Part shown: piece after piece, positions 28,739 to 37,109 of the stretch
How the letters are laid out: each line of letters begins with the position of its first letter
Numbering within the stretch: position 1 is the first letter of the stretch
Origin: Halobacillus litoralis
GTDB taxonomy: Bacteria > Bacillota > Bacilli > Bacillales > Halobacillaceae
NCBI RefSeq assembly: GCF_020524025.1
Contig: NZ_JAIVKN010000002.1
Location: forward strand, 682,001-746,000
DNA length: 64,000 bases
Direction of reading: 5' to 3'
Notes under the pieces: generated by a model
The model's input: the letters and a program-made list of their open reading frames with translations, nothing else
Databases searched by the model: none
Told to the model about the DNA's origin: nothing
Position numbers and translations under genes: made by a program

Positions 28739-29380
28739 TTACTTTGCCGAAATTTCTTCCTGGCTCCTTATGTTCTTTTCAAGTTCATCCATCTTACTGT
28801 CAAACGTATTGTGGTAGTATGAACTATTCACCTTATACTCCAAGTCTTCTATATAGCGGTCAAGCTCATTAAATCTGGAATATGGCTTGTCCGACGCTTC
28901 TTCTATTACCCAGTTCATTTGATGATGGGCTCTGGCTATGTTTTCACGCCCCATCAGTTCCATACGTTTCAAGTGCATGTTCTTTAATTTGTGCTTCATC
29001 TCTTCATACTTCTGTTCGAGAGCTTCCAACTGCTCCATGCTTTCGGTTCTCGAAGCTTTCAGACGCTCTGCCCTTCCTTCATACTCCTGCTGTTCTTTTA
29101 AAGCAAATTCATACATGGACGCCTCGCCAGCCTTTTCAGCTACCCCTGCCTGGTGGCGGCGTTTATCTGCCATATCTTGAGCCTTCTGAAACTCACGCGT
29201 GAATTCATCTTTTAACCGGTACTGACGCTCCACAAGCTTTCTTACTCGTTCTGTCTCCCTTTCACTTTCACGTAAATACTGGTTCAGCATCACTATTGGA
29301 TTTTTTTGCTCCTTTTGATCTAATACTTCATGCAGATCCGCCGTAATCGAGTCTTTTATTCGAGTAAATAAGTTAGCCAT
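28739..29380 (-). CDS. liaH: LiaH, PspA/IM30 family phage-shock protein
   Basis: The 213-residue, almost wholly coiled-coil protein starts NLFTRIKDSITADLHEVLDQ, as PspA/IM30 members do. These proteins form large oligomers on the inner face of the stressed membrane. It lies 21 bases after liaI and is followed by the attenuating hairpin. AAGGAG precedes the ATG. It is the main effector of the Lia response in Bacillus. Confidence 0.92.
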   Translation of the reverse strand: MANLFTRIKDSITADLHEVLDQKEQKNPIVMLNQYLRESERETERVRKLVERQYRLKDEFTREFQKAQDMADKRRHQAGVAEKAGEASMYEFALKEQQEYEGRAERLKASRTESMEQLEALEQKYEEMKHKLKNMHLKRMELMGRENIARAHHQMNWVIEEASDKPYSRFNELDRYIEDLEYKVNSSYYHNTFDSKMDELEKNIRSQEEISAK

Positions 29381-29401
29381 ATAAAATTCTCCTTTTCCAA
29401 T

Positions 29402-29746
29402 TTATTTGTTCATTTCTGCCCATTGACGCTCGAAATTAGTGAATGGATCGTTAGAATGCCCCTTTGACTCTCTTTCTCTGCTCGTCCATTTTTTATAAAT
29501 CCAATAGAGAGCAAAAGCAGCTGCTACACCTACCACAGCGTATATGTTGGATACAGCTACACTCAGAATGATGAACCCTGCAATTCCCCAGCTGATCTTA
29601 GCAGCAGTCGAATCGTTTTTCATGAATTGTTTAAACACGATGTACAAGAGCCAGACACTCACACCCAGCAGGATCATCGGTCCAAGGTTCGCAAGTAATA
29701 CGCTTAAAGCAATTAATCCGGCTATGAAAAGTAAGAACTTTTTCAT
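29402..29746 (-). CDS. liaI: LiaI-like small membrane protein
   Basis: The 114-residue protein has hydrophobic segments at about 4-20, 24-40, 50-66 and 68-84, then a polar tail ending FTNFERQWAEMNK. In Bacillus, LiaI anchors LiaH at the membrane. The assignment rests on position as the first gene before liaH and on size and topology; sequence similarity to B. subtilis LiaI is not obvious by eye. AAGGAGGG precedes the ATG. Confidence 0.75.
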   Translation of the reverse strand: MKKFLLFIAGLIALSVLLANLGPMILLGVSVWLLYIVFKQFMKNDSTAAKISWGIAGFIILSVAVSNIYAVVGVAAAFALYWIYKKWTSRERESKGHSNDPFTNFERQWAEMNK

Positions 29747-29821
29747 TGTTTTTTCCCTCCTTACTCATTTCTTATCTTTATCATATCGGGGACTGGAAGA
29801 CAGCGTAATGAGCCGGAGATA

Positions 29822-29857
29822 TATTTTCATCTAAGACCAGAGGCTTAGATGAAAATA
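29822..29857. repeat. Perfect 14-bp inverted repeat upstream of liaI
   Basis: TATTTTCATCTAAG (29822-29835) and CTTAGATGAAAATA (29844-29857) pair perfectly across an 8-base spacer. Neither strand has a T-run after it, and the preceding gene already has its own terminator at 29921-29974. It lies about 75 bases before the liaI start, so it may be an operator. I cannot match it with confidence to a known LiaR site. Confidence 0.7.
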
Positions 29858-29920
29858 CATCCCAGCTATTCTGCACTTACCCCGCTGCAGATCATGACAG
29901 GAGAGGGGATACACTCGAAT

Positions 29921-29974
29921 AGAATAAAAGAAGGGCTGCCCCGTCGGACAGCCCTTCTTTTATTCTATAATTTG
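29921..29974 (-). terminator. Terminator of the M24 peptidase gene
   Basis: AGAATAAAAGAAGGGCTG pairs with CAGCCCTTCTTTTATTCT. The stem overlaps the last codons of the gene that ends at 29960. Confidence 0.85.
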
Positions 29975-31060
29975 CAGTTCTTTCGGAGTTTTCGTTAAGG
30001 TAATAGCGCCTTCTTCAGTAATGAGTACATCATCTTCCAGCCGAACCCCTCCAATGGACGGATCATAAATGCCGGGTTCGATTGTATACGTCATCCCTTT
30101 CTTCAAGACTCCGTCATTCAGGTGACTCATAGAAGGATATTCGTGAACATTGATCCCTAAACCATGTCCAATTCTGTGAGGGAATTTATCTCCATAGCCT
30201 GCTTCAGTGATAATATCCCGCGCTGTTTGATCAAGGTCGCCAATTCGTGTTCCAGGTTTGCTGATAGCAAGAGAGGCCTCCAATGCCTCACGAACTATTT
30301 CATAGATCTCTCTCTGTTGTTCATTTACAGTTCTAAAAGCAAACGTGCGGGTGATGTCGGAAGTATACCCTTTCCAAACCACACCAAGATCAAAAAGGAC
30401 AAAATCCCCTTCTTTCAAGCGGCGATCTCCTGGGTTTCCGTGAGGCTGACCGGATTTTTCCCCAAACAAAACCATTGTTGAGAAAGACATCTCAGCGACA
30501 CCTTTTTTCTTTAATTCGTACTCGATAGAGGCCAGCACCTCCATCTCTGTAACTCCTTCACGAAGGGCTTCCGTTCCTACCCTTACACCGAAGTCAGCTA
30601 ATTCCGCCGCTTCTTTCATAATGCTGATTTCATGATCATCTTTAATAACACGCATCTCGTTTAAGCGGCTTTCTATATCTTCAATTTCTATATCTTGGAA
30701 TAAACCGAAGAAAGATTCACTTCTTCCGTAAGATAGAACTTGCTTTTCAATCCCTGCTTTCTGTACAGAAAGCAATTCTTTTTCTTCCATTCGTTCTTTA
30801 ATCAGCTGCCATGGATTTTCATGGTCAGCATATCCTATGACATCATGCGTCCATCCGGCTTCCCGTAACTGGCCTTTTTCCATATTGGGAAGAACAGCAA
30901 TCGGATCAGCCTCCGGGAAGACCAGTAATCCCAACAACCTTTCATGAGGATCTGTATGAAAACCTGTTAAATAAAAGAAGTTTTCCGTGGAATTGATAAA
31001 AGCAACATCCACACCACTCTCTTTTAATTCATTTGAGAACTCTTTCAACCTATGTTTCAT
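29960..31060 (-). CDS. M24 family Xaa-Pro peptidase
   Basis: The 366-residue dimetal peptidase has an N-terminal creatinase-like domain (about 1-125, with NFFYLTGFHTDPHERLLGL) and a C-terminal pita-bread domain. Metal ligands are in LFDLGVVWKGYTSDITRTF (two Asp), GHGLGINVHE (His), EPGIY (Glu) and GVRLEDDV (Glu). It resembles PepQ/YkvY-type proline dipeptidases of Bacillus, which release amino acids linked to proline. No signal peptide. GAGGAGAG precedes the ATG. Confidence 0.9.
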   Translation of the reverse strand: MKHRLKEFSNELKESGVDVAFINSTENFFYLTGFHTDPHERLLGLLVFPEADPIAVLPNMEKGQLREAGWTHDVIGYADHENPWQLIKERMEEKELLSVQKAGIEKQVLSYGRSESFFGLFQDIEIEDIESRLNEMRVIKDDHEISIMKEAAELADFGVRVGTEALREGVTEMEVLASIEYELKKKGVAEMSFSTMVLFGEKSGQPHGNPGDRRLKEGDFVLFDLGVVWKGYTSDITRTFAFRTVNEQQREIYEIVREALEASLAISKPGTRIGDLDQTARDIITEAGYGDKFPHRIGHGLGINVHEYPSMSHLNDGVLKKGMTYTIEPGIYDPSIGGVRLEDDVLITEEGAITLTKTPKELQIIE

Positions 31061-31257
31061 AAAGACAATCTCTCCTCTCGTTTATCTTCTGCATTTATCA
31101 TATAGGAATTAAATAGGCATTCCAAATCACACAAAAGTCAGAATAACCGAACAATGAAGTGAACGTTTTGCAACACTTCCTTTCATATCGTTTTCTTTTC
31201 CATAGGGGTTCGATATAATGACGGAAGATTAAGTCAGTATCATTGGAGGTAAAAGAG

Positions 31258-31659
31258 ATGGACCGCACACGTTTTTTTGTACGAGTAGCCGCCCTTTACG
31301 CATTAGCCGGGGCCTTTATGGGCTCACATATGGCCGGCGGGGGCGGTTTACAGTTAAGCGCTATTCACGCTCATATTTTAGTTGTCGGCTGGCTGTCTTT
31401 ATTTGCTTTTGGTATTTATTATAAGGTCTTCTCCATTCCCAAAGATTCCAAGCTTGCAACAGCCCATGTATGGACGTCTTTTTTCGGGGTTTTCGGTTTA
31501 ACAACAGGGATGTGGCTGTATTACACACAGCCCATTGAAGGACTGGGCGCTTTTAACACCGTGTTTTTTATAGTAGGCGGCACTATCCTATTAATCGCTT
31601 TTCTATTGTTTGCGATCATGACCTTCGTTCACGGCGCGTTTATCTCAGAAGATCCATAA
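31258..31659 (+). CDS. Small four-helix membrane protein related to haem-copper oxidase subunit I
   Basis: The 133-residue protein has four transmembrane helices. GGGLQLSAIHAHILVVGWLS resembles the N-terminal haem-ligand helix of cbb3-type oxidase subunit I, and further histidines occur (GSHMAGG, TAHVWTS, FVHGAF). It is far too short to be an oxidase by itself. Similar stand-alone proteins are annotated as cytochrome c oxidase-like. Haem binding is therefore only possible. ATG at 31258 follows GGAGGT; a TATAAT lies at 31214-31219. Monocistronic. Confidence 0.65.
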   Translation: MDRTRFFVRVAALYALAGAFMGSHMAGGGGLQLSAIHAHILVVGWLSLFAFGIYYKVFSIPKDSKLATAHVWTSFFGVFGLTTGMWLYYTQPIEGLGAFNTVFFIVGGTILLIAFLLFAIMTFVHGAFISEDP

Positions 31660-31691
31660 AAAAAGATCCGCTGGGCTGCGGATCTTTTTTT
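31658..31691. terminator. Bidirectional terminator before bioY end
   Basis: GATCCGC (31665-31671) pairs with GCGGATC (31678-31684) within long A- and T-runs. Confidence 0.85.
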
Positions 31692-32277
31692 ATGCGGCCT
31701 GACGAAGCTGCGTGCGATGCAGGAGAGTTCTCTCCAACCGAATCGCAAAATAGGCAGCTGCTACAGCGAGAGCGATATCTTTTATTAAGAACGGCACCAT
31801 ACTGGACCATGCCAAAGTAAAGCTTATACCTTCTCCACCAGCCCAGAAATTAAGCGCAAAATAAAACAAATTCACTCCAATAAAATAATTAATAAATATA
31901 CCAGTAAGTGCTGCGATTATATATCGTGGCAGGTTCCTCTTAGACTCAGCAATCTTCCCTACAAAATAAGCTAAGATAACATAAGATACAATAAATCCAA
32001 ATGTCGGTGACAACAGTGTTGAAATGCCGCCGCTAAACCCTGCAAAAATAGGAGCCCCGGCTAAACCAAGTAATGCATAGACGAAAACAGAGAAAAATCC
32101 CAGTCGGCTTCCTAAAATCAGACCTGCTAAAATGGCAAAAAAGGTTTGCAGCGTTAAAGGAACACCCAGCACTTGCAGGAATGGTAAGAACGCTGTGATG
32201 TTTGCACCAATAGCCATTAAGGCCACAAACAGACTTCCAATAGTAATATCGTAAGCGGATAAACGTGATCGTTTCAT
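31690..32277 (-). CDS. bioY: Biotin transporter BioY
   Basis: The 195-residue substrate-binding membrane subunit (S component) of a biotin ECF transporter has about six helices. Typical motifs are VPLTLQTFFAILAGLILGSRLG and LLGLAGAPIFAGFSGG. ATG at 32277 follows GGGAGG; the frame is open 13 codons further upstream. No bioM/bioN ATPase genes adjoin, so it works alone or with shared ECF components. A BirA-like operator overlaps its promoter at 32336-32363. Confidence 0.9.
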   Translation of the reverse strand: MKRSRLSAYDITIGSLFVALMAIGANITAFLPFLQVLGVPLTLQTFFAILAGLILGSRLGFFSVFVYALLGLAGAPIFAGFSGGISTLLSPTFGFIVSYVILAYFVGKIAESKRNLPRYIIAALTGIFINYFIGVNLFYFALNFWAGGEGISFTLAWSSMVPFLIKDIALAVAAAYFAIRLERTLLHRTQLRQAA

Positions 32278-32335
32278 TCCATTTTTTCCTCCCTTTTCTT
32301 TTCTATTATTTAACATACTGGAGTGAACTTATAAA

Positions 32336-32363
32336 TGTCAACCATAAAAATTATAGGTTAACA
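32336..32363 (-). promoter_or_regulatory. Probable BirA operator upstream of bioY
   Basis: TGTCAACC and GGTTAACA form an inverted repeat with a 12-base AT-rich spacer, like the TGTNAACC-spacer-GGTTNACA operators of the biotin repressor BirA. On the minus strand the half-site overlaps a TTGACA -35 box (32334-32339), with TATGTT 18 bases further on. The spacer is slightly shorter than I remember for BirA sites. Confidence 0.6.
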
Positions 32364-32364
32364 A

Positions 32365-32395
32365 AGAAGGAGACACGCTTTCATGTCTCCTTCTT
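32365..32395 (-). terminator. Terminator of the AhpD-like gene
   Basis: GAAGGAGACA pairs with TGTCTCCTTC and is followed by TTTGTT on the minus strand. Confidence 0.75.
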
Positions 32396-32401
32396 TCTGT
32401 C

Positions 32402-32899
32402 TTACAACCCTAAACCAATGGATATTTGATTGGTATAACTTGTGTAGGCTATTGTCTGGTTGAGCTCCATGATTTGCTGTTCATCAAAACCCTGTTTTAT
32501 TAAACGCTCTACATCCTCTTTACTTACCTCAACGGGCTTCGCTGTCAGTCGTTCTGCATAAATTAAAGCAGCCTTCCACTCGTCACTCATGGTGGAGGAA
32601 GAATAATCCTGCAGCCACTGTAAAACATCCTGCCTCTCTATATGAGCTTCCAGAAGCTGCGCATGACTTTTCGTACAATATTGGCATCCATTTTTCATCG
32701 AAACGAAGGTAATAACCGCTTCCCTTAAACCTTCCGAGAGGCTGGTGTTTTTAACCGCTTTTTGTAATGGCAGAAAAGCTTCATACGTTGATGGATCATT
32801 CGCCAGCAGACGGTCAAATAAGGTGGCCGGCTGTGGTACGTCACTTCTGATATCTAATTCTTTCATCTTCTTTTGTTTTATAGGGCGGATCCAAGTCAT
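32402..32899 (-). CDS. AhpD-like alkylhydroperoxidase / carboxymuconolactone decarboxylase family
   Basis: The 165-residue helical protein has the AhpD core: GCQYCTKSHAQLL holds the redox CxxC and the nearby His. Family members reduce peroxides or take part in thiol redox cycling; few are characterised. ATG at 32899 is chosen; the in-frame GTG at 32908 sits almost on the only purine-rich site. Monocistronic. Confidence 0.8.
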   Translation of the reverse strand: MTWIRPIKQKKMKELDIRSDVPQPATLFDRLLANDPSTYEAFLPLQKAVKNTSLSEGLREAVITFVSMKNGCQYCTKSHAQLLEAHIERQDVLQWLQDYSSSTMSDEWKAALIYAERLTAKPVEVSKEDVERLIKQGFDEQQIMELNQTIAYTSYTNQISIGLGL

Positions 32900-32973
32900 A
32901 TCATTCACACTCTCACTAATTATTTGGTTATGATCACAACGTTTTTCGGCAATTTATTTCCCAGGTAATCAAA

Positions 32974-35253
32974 CTAATTTAAAATTCGATAATTTCCCCA
33001 ATCATCAGGAAGAAGCTGCTGATACTTTTTAGAAAGAAATCGATCATCAACGAGTTGAATGGATCCATAATCGTCTTCTGATCGTATCAATCTCCCACCT
33101 GCCTGAAGGACTTTATTCATTCCAGGGTACACATAAGCATAATCATAGCCATTTCTTCCTTTTCCATTAAAATAATTTTTTATTAATTCTTTCTCGAAAC
33201 TACGCGGTGCTAGTCCAACACCAACTACAGCGACACCGTTTAATCGATCTCCCTTGAGGTCCACCCCTTCTGAGAAAATTCCACCAAGAACGGCGAACCC
33301 GACCAAATTACCTCCCGGTGAGAATTGAGAAAGAAAATCCTCTCTACGATCTTCATCCATCCCCTTTTCCTGCATCACAGCATCTACATCAGTAAGACGG
33401 CAAAAATGATGATAAATCATTTCCATGTACTGGTACGAGGAAAAGAAGAATAAGTGGTTGCCTTTATGATTCATTACCTGGTTGGAAAGACTTTTGGCTA
33501 AATCAGGTGCTGTTTGCTCCCTGCTTTTAAAGCGGGTGGATAAAGGATTAATGGTGAAGTCAATCTGTGATGAATCATATGGAGAAGGCAGCTGCAGAAT
33601 ATAATCCTTATTCGTGCCTCCCAGCATTTCCTTGTAATAGGAGAAAGGAGACAATGTAGCAGAGAAAAAGACACCGGAACGGAAAGCTTTCGTCGTTTCC
33701 TTAAGGACGTGAGAAGGATCCAGACAGAAGAGTTTAAGCTTAAAGTCATGGTTCTCAAGCTTCTGTGCGATATAGCGATAATGTTCATCCACATGTTCCA
33801 ATATCCTTAAAAAGTTCTGCGACTCAAAATATAAGTCAGCAAGAGCCTTCGTCTGGTCCCCCTCCCTGTCCTCTTTCAAAACAGGTTCTGCCACAGCAAT
33901 AAAGCGCTCAATATTTTCTTCCAATTCACCTGGAATTCCATCAAGACTGGCTTCCCTTCCTGTGAATTCCGACAGGCGGTTCAGGTCTGCTGCAACAGCT
34001 TGCGCTGCTTTTTGTATAGACTCATCTTTTTCATGCCATTCTTCGCCGACTGCTTGGAAAGCACTTCTATGAATGGCAGCTGAGTACATTTCCCTCGAAC
34101 GTTCTACGAGGTTGTGTGATTCATCCACTAAAAGTGCGGTTCTTTTTTTACGGTCTGGTAAAAGACGTTTCAGGGAGACTCTCGGATCATAAATGTAATT
34201 ATAATCTCCTATAACAACATCGACAACATCCGTGAGATCAAGGGAAAACTCAAAAGGGCAGACACGGTGCTTCCGTGCATACTGCTCGATAACCGGCCGG
34301 GTCATCTGGGTTTCATTCATTAAGATATCAACGACCGCTCCATTAATTCGATCATAATACCCGTCCGCAAACTCACAATATTCCGGCTGGCAGATCGTCT
34401 CCTCCTGAAAACAAATTTTATCTTTCGCTGTCAGCGTTACAGACCTTAATTGCAGACCGATATCTTTCATCCGCAGGAGTGCCTCTTCCGCCGTTGCCCT
34501 TGTAATGGTCTTGGCAGTTAAGTAAAAAATCCGCTCCATATCTTCCAACAGGAGAGCTTTAATAGCCGGAAATAACGTAGAGATGGTCTTCCCAATTCCT
34601 GTCGGTGCCTGCGCGAACAAGTTTCTTTTTTCTTCGATTGTCCGATAGACACTTCCTGCAAGCTTCCGTTGTCCATCCCGATAGCTTTGAAATGGAAATG
34701 CCAAATCTGGGATACTCTTATCCTTCTGCTTTCGAATATGCAGAAGAATTCTGGCATATGACAGGTATTCTCCGACCGTATCCTTCATAAATTCGGCAAG
34801 TTCTTCATAGGTATATTCATGTTGCAGTCTCTTTTTTTCTTTGGTTCTTTTTTGAACATATGTAAGTTGAACTTGAATCTTTTCAAGATTTTCCTTTGCC
34901 GCATACATAAAGGCATATCCTTTTACCTGCGCCCAATATACAGGATGCGTTAAGTCATCAATCTCATCCAACTCTCTTGCAGTCGATTTTATTTCATCGA
35001 TGACTGGACCTTCCGGAGTCTGCAGTAAACCATCACACCGCCCTTGAATCGTAAGGTTTATACCCTCCTGCTGATACTCATACTGAAGAAAAACTTCCTT
35101 TTCGTCGCCTTCAACGTACTTCTCTTGTACTTCCTGATGGATGGCTGTTCCCTCTACTAAAGCTGTATTCGTCTGGAACCGCTCATCTATACTGCCGGTT
35201 CGATAGACATAAGAGACAAGTTCACGTACAGATATTGCTATATTCTCATTCAT
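32974..35253 (-). CDS. XPD/DinG-type helicase with N-terminal PD-(D/E)XK nuclease domain
   Basis: This protein of about 759 residues joins a nuclease to a 5'-3' superfamily 2 helicase. The N-terminal ~115 residues carry a nuclease core: His near 40 (EGTAIH), Asp near 75 (RCDG) and DEIK near 87-90. The helicase has Walker A APTGIGKT (~217-224), four cysteines (~282, 289, 294, 333) suited to a 4Fe-4S cluster as in XPD/DinG, a DESH box (~378) and motif VI QAGGRLIRSEDD. Start: two ATGs follow AGGAGG; the second has better spacing. It probably acts in DNA repair. Confidence 0.85.
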   Translation of the reverse strand: MNENIAISVRELVSYVYRTGSIDERFQTNTALVEGTAIHQEVQEKYVEGDEKEVFLQYEYQQEGINLTIQGRCDGLLQTPEGPVIDEIKSTARELDEIDDLTHPVYWAQVKGYAFMYAAKENLEKIQVQLTYVQKRTKEKKRLQHEYTYEELAEFMKDTVGEYLSYARILLHIRKQKDKSIPDLAFPFQSYRDGQRKLAGSVYRTIEEKRNLFAQAPTGIGKTISTLFPAIKALLLEDMERIFYLTAKTITRATAEEALLRMKDIGLQLRSVTLTAKDKICFQEETICQPEYCEFADGYYDRINGAVVDILMNETQMTRPVIEQYARKHRVCPFEFSLDLTDVVDVVIGDYNYIYDPRVSLKRLLPDRKKRTALLVDESHNLVERSREMYSAAIHRSAFQAVGEEWHEKDESIQKAAQAVAADLNRLSEFTGREASLDGIPGELEENIERFIAVAEPVLKEDREGDQTKALADLYFESQNFLRILEHVDEHYRYIAQKLENHDFKLKLFCLDPSHVLKETTKAFRSGVFFSATLSPFSYYKEMLGGTNKDYILQLPSPYDSSQIDFTINPLSTRFKSREQTAPDLAKSLSNQVMNHKGNHLFFFSSYQYMEMIYHHFCRLTDVDAVMQEKGMDEDRREDFLSQFSPGGNLVGFAVLGGIFSEGVDLKGDRLNGVAVVGVGLAPRSFEKELIKNYFNGKGRNGYDYAYVYPGMNKVLQAGGRLIRSEDDYGSIQLVDDRFLSKKYQQLLPDDWGNYRILN

Positions 35254-35433
35254 CATTAGCCTCCTAAAGGAATCTATTCAAACAAACATGACCCTCATCT
35301 TCGTATCCGCTCTTTCGTATGTCTATTGTATAACGTTCATGATATAATTGTGGATAAAACTTTTCCATTTCCCAATAAGTGAAAACCACATATAATAATA
35401 TATAGATGAGAACCCTTCAGGAGGGATTAGACC

Positions 35434-36366
35434 GTGAAGAAATGGAGATGGGTTGCATCCGCTTTACTCTCCTTCATTATTGCTTTTTTCATTATAGCAG
35501 CGTTTGTTTATACACCCGAACAAAACAATACAAGCCAGCCGAAGCCTCCTGAAACGAATGAAAAGGCTGAAAACGTTCCTGATGAAGATAAACAAAAGAA
35601 CCAGGAAAATCCTGAATCGGAAGAAGACTCAAATGGAACGGAAGACGCCACCTTGGGGGAAGGCCTGCGAGATGTGTTTACAAGCGTCATTGAAAGTGCT
35701 CGTGGTTTGTTTCTTAAAGAAGATCTTCAAATTGTAGCTGTGGGAGATTCGCTCACACAGGGAGTCGGAGATAAAACAGATAACGGCGGTTATATCGGAA
35801 TTCTAGAAGACACGTTTCAAAGTAATACAGATGCAGATACGCTGGAATTGTTAAATTACGGAAAGCGCGGCAATCGAACCGATCAGCTGCTTAAAAGATT
35901 AGATGAAGAAGAAATATCCAAATCACTAAGTAATGCAGACTTAGTCCTCATTACAATTGGAGCAAACGATGTGATGAAAGTGGTCAAAAATAATTTTACA
36001 AACTTGAATTATGAAGACTTCGCCGAAGAACAAAGAGAATATGAAGATCGCCTTCACCAGATTATACAAAGAATACAGCGTTTAAACCCAGACGCCCCTA
36101 TTTATCTAATTGGTCTATATAATCCATTTAATCAATATTTCAATAACATTCCAGAACTTGGACAAATTATGGAGGATTGGAATGTAACGAGTAAACAGGT
36201 ACTGAAGGATTATGACAAAGCGACCTTCATCCCTATTCGTGATGTGTTTGAAGGGGAAGAAGAAGAGCTTCTGTGGGAAGAAGATCACTTCCACCCAAAT
36301 GAACGAGGCTATAAGAAAATGGCCGAACGTGTATTGGAGTACATCCGAAAAGATATTGAACAATAA
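35434..36366 (+). CDS. ypmR: SGNH/GDSL hydrolase, YpmR-like lipase/esterase
   Basis: The 310-residue protein has an N-terminal membrane anchor or signal (about 4-27), a low-complexity Glu/Asn-rich linker (30-75), then an SGNH hydrolase domain. Catalytic blocks are VAVGDSLTQG (Ser), the NYGKRG Gly block, TIGANDV (Asn) and EDHFHPNERGY (Asp/His). The acidic linker suits an extracytoplasmic location in a salty environment. The start is GTG after AGGAGGG. Only 15 bases separate it from ypmS, as in B. subtilis. Confidence 0.88.
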   Translation: MKKWRWVASALLSFIIAFFIIAAFVYTPEQNNTSQPKPPETNEKAENVPDEDKQKNQENPESEEDSNGTEDATLGEGLRDVFTSVIESARGLFLKEDLQIVAVGDSLTQGVGDKTDNGGYIGILEDTFQSNTDADTLELLNYGKRGNRTDQLLKRLDEEEISKSLSNADLVLITIGANDVMKVVKNNFTNLNYEDFAEEQREYEDRLHQIIQRIQRLNPDAPIYLIGLYNPFNQYFNNIPELGQIMEDWNVTSKQVLKDYDKATFIPIRDVFEGEEEELLWEEDHFHPNERGYKKMAERVLEYIRKDIEQ

Positions 36367-36381
36367 CACAGGTGGAATGCA

Positions 36382-37017
36382 ATGATGAAACGTTTACTGT
36401 TAAATAATAAATGGCGGACATCCTTTTGGATTCTCGCACTGGTTAACCTTGGGATTATCGCCTGGTTGGTGGCTCTGGTCTTTCTGCCCAGTTCTTACAC
36501 CATTGTCAATGTGGAACAGAAAAAAGAAAGCTCCGATGCTGAATTCACCATCGTATCTACTAAAGAGAACATGGAACAGCTGGCAAATGAGTATTTGTCC
36601 GAGTTGTCGACACAGACCGTTTTCGACTATTCCGTCTCTCTAGATCGAAAGGTTACTTTGGCAGGGAATATCCGCGCGTTCGATCAGGTCATTCCTATTA
36701 AAGTAGAACTCGAACCCGTCGTTCAGGAAAATGGTGACCTCGTATTAAAGCAAGAAAAAATTTCTCTAGGGCAGCTGCCCTTACCTAACAAAAAGGTTTT
36801 GGAATTTGTAAAAGATAATTACAAGCTGCCTGAATGGGTTGTCGTAAATCCCAATGACGAAAACATTTATGTTGCCGTTACTCAAATGGAAACGGCGAGT
36901 AACTTTAATGTTAAAGTGGATCGTTTCAATTTAAATTCAAATCAACTTGCTTTTAAGATTACAGTACCTAAAAACTCATTCCAGTTTGCACAAAAGATGG
37001 TGGAGGATAATTTTTAA
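36382..37017 (+). CDS. ypmS: YpmS family membrane-anchored protein
   Basis: The 211-residue DUF2140-type protein has one N-terminal transmembrane helix (about 17-38) and an outer domain containing MEQLANEYLSEL and GQLPLPNKKVLEFVKD. Function is unknown. Pairing with YpmR is conserved in Bacillus and suggests joint action at the envelope. ATG at 36382 follows AGGTGG; a second ATG is the next codon. Confidence 0.85.
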   Translation: MMKRLLLNNKWRTSFWILALVNLGIIAWLVALVFLPSSYTIVNVEQKKESSDAEFTIVSTKENMEQLANEYLSELSTQTVFDYSVSLDRKVTLAGNIRAFDQVIPIKVELEPVVQENGDLVLKQEKISLGQLPLPNKKVLEFVKDNYKLPEWVVVNPNDENIYVAVTQMETASNFNVKVDRFNLNSNQLAFKITVPKNSFQFAQKMVEDNF

Positions 37018-37109
37018 TTTCATCCGTGCCTGTGCGTGATAGGTGAATGAAGCCGGCGCTTTATGATAAAATTATACCAATAGTCCTATTCTAAAAGGAA
37101 GTGACCTAC

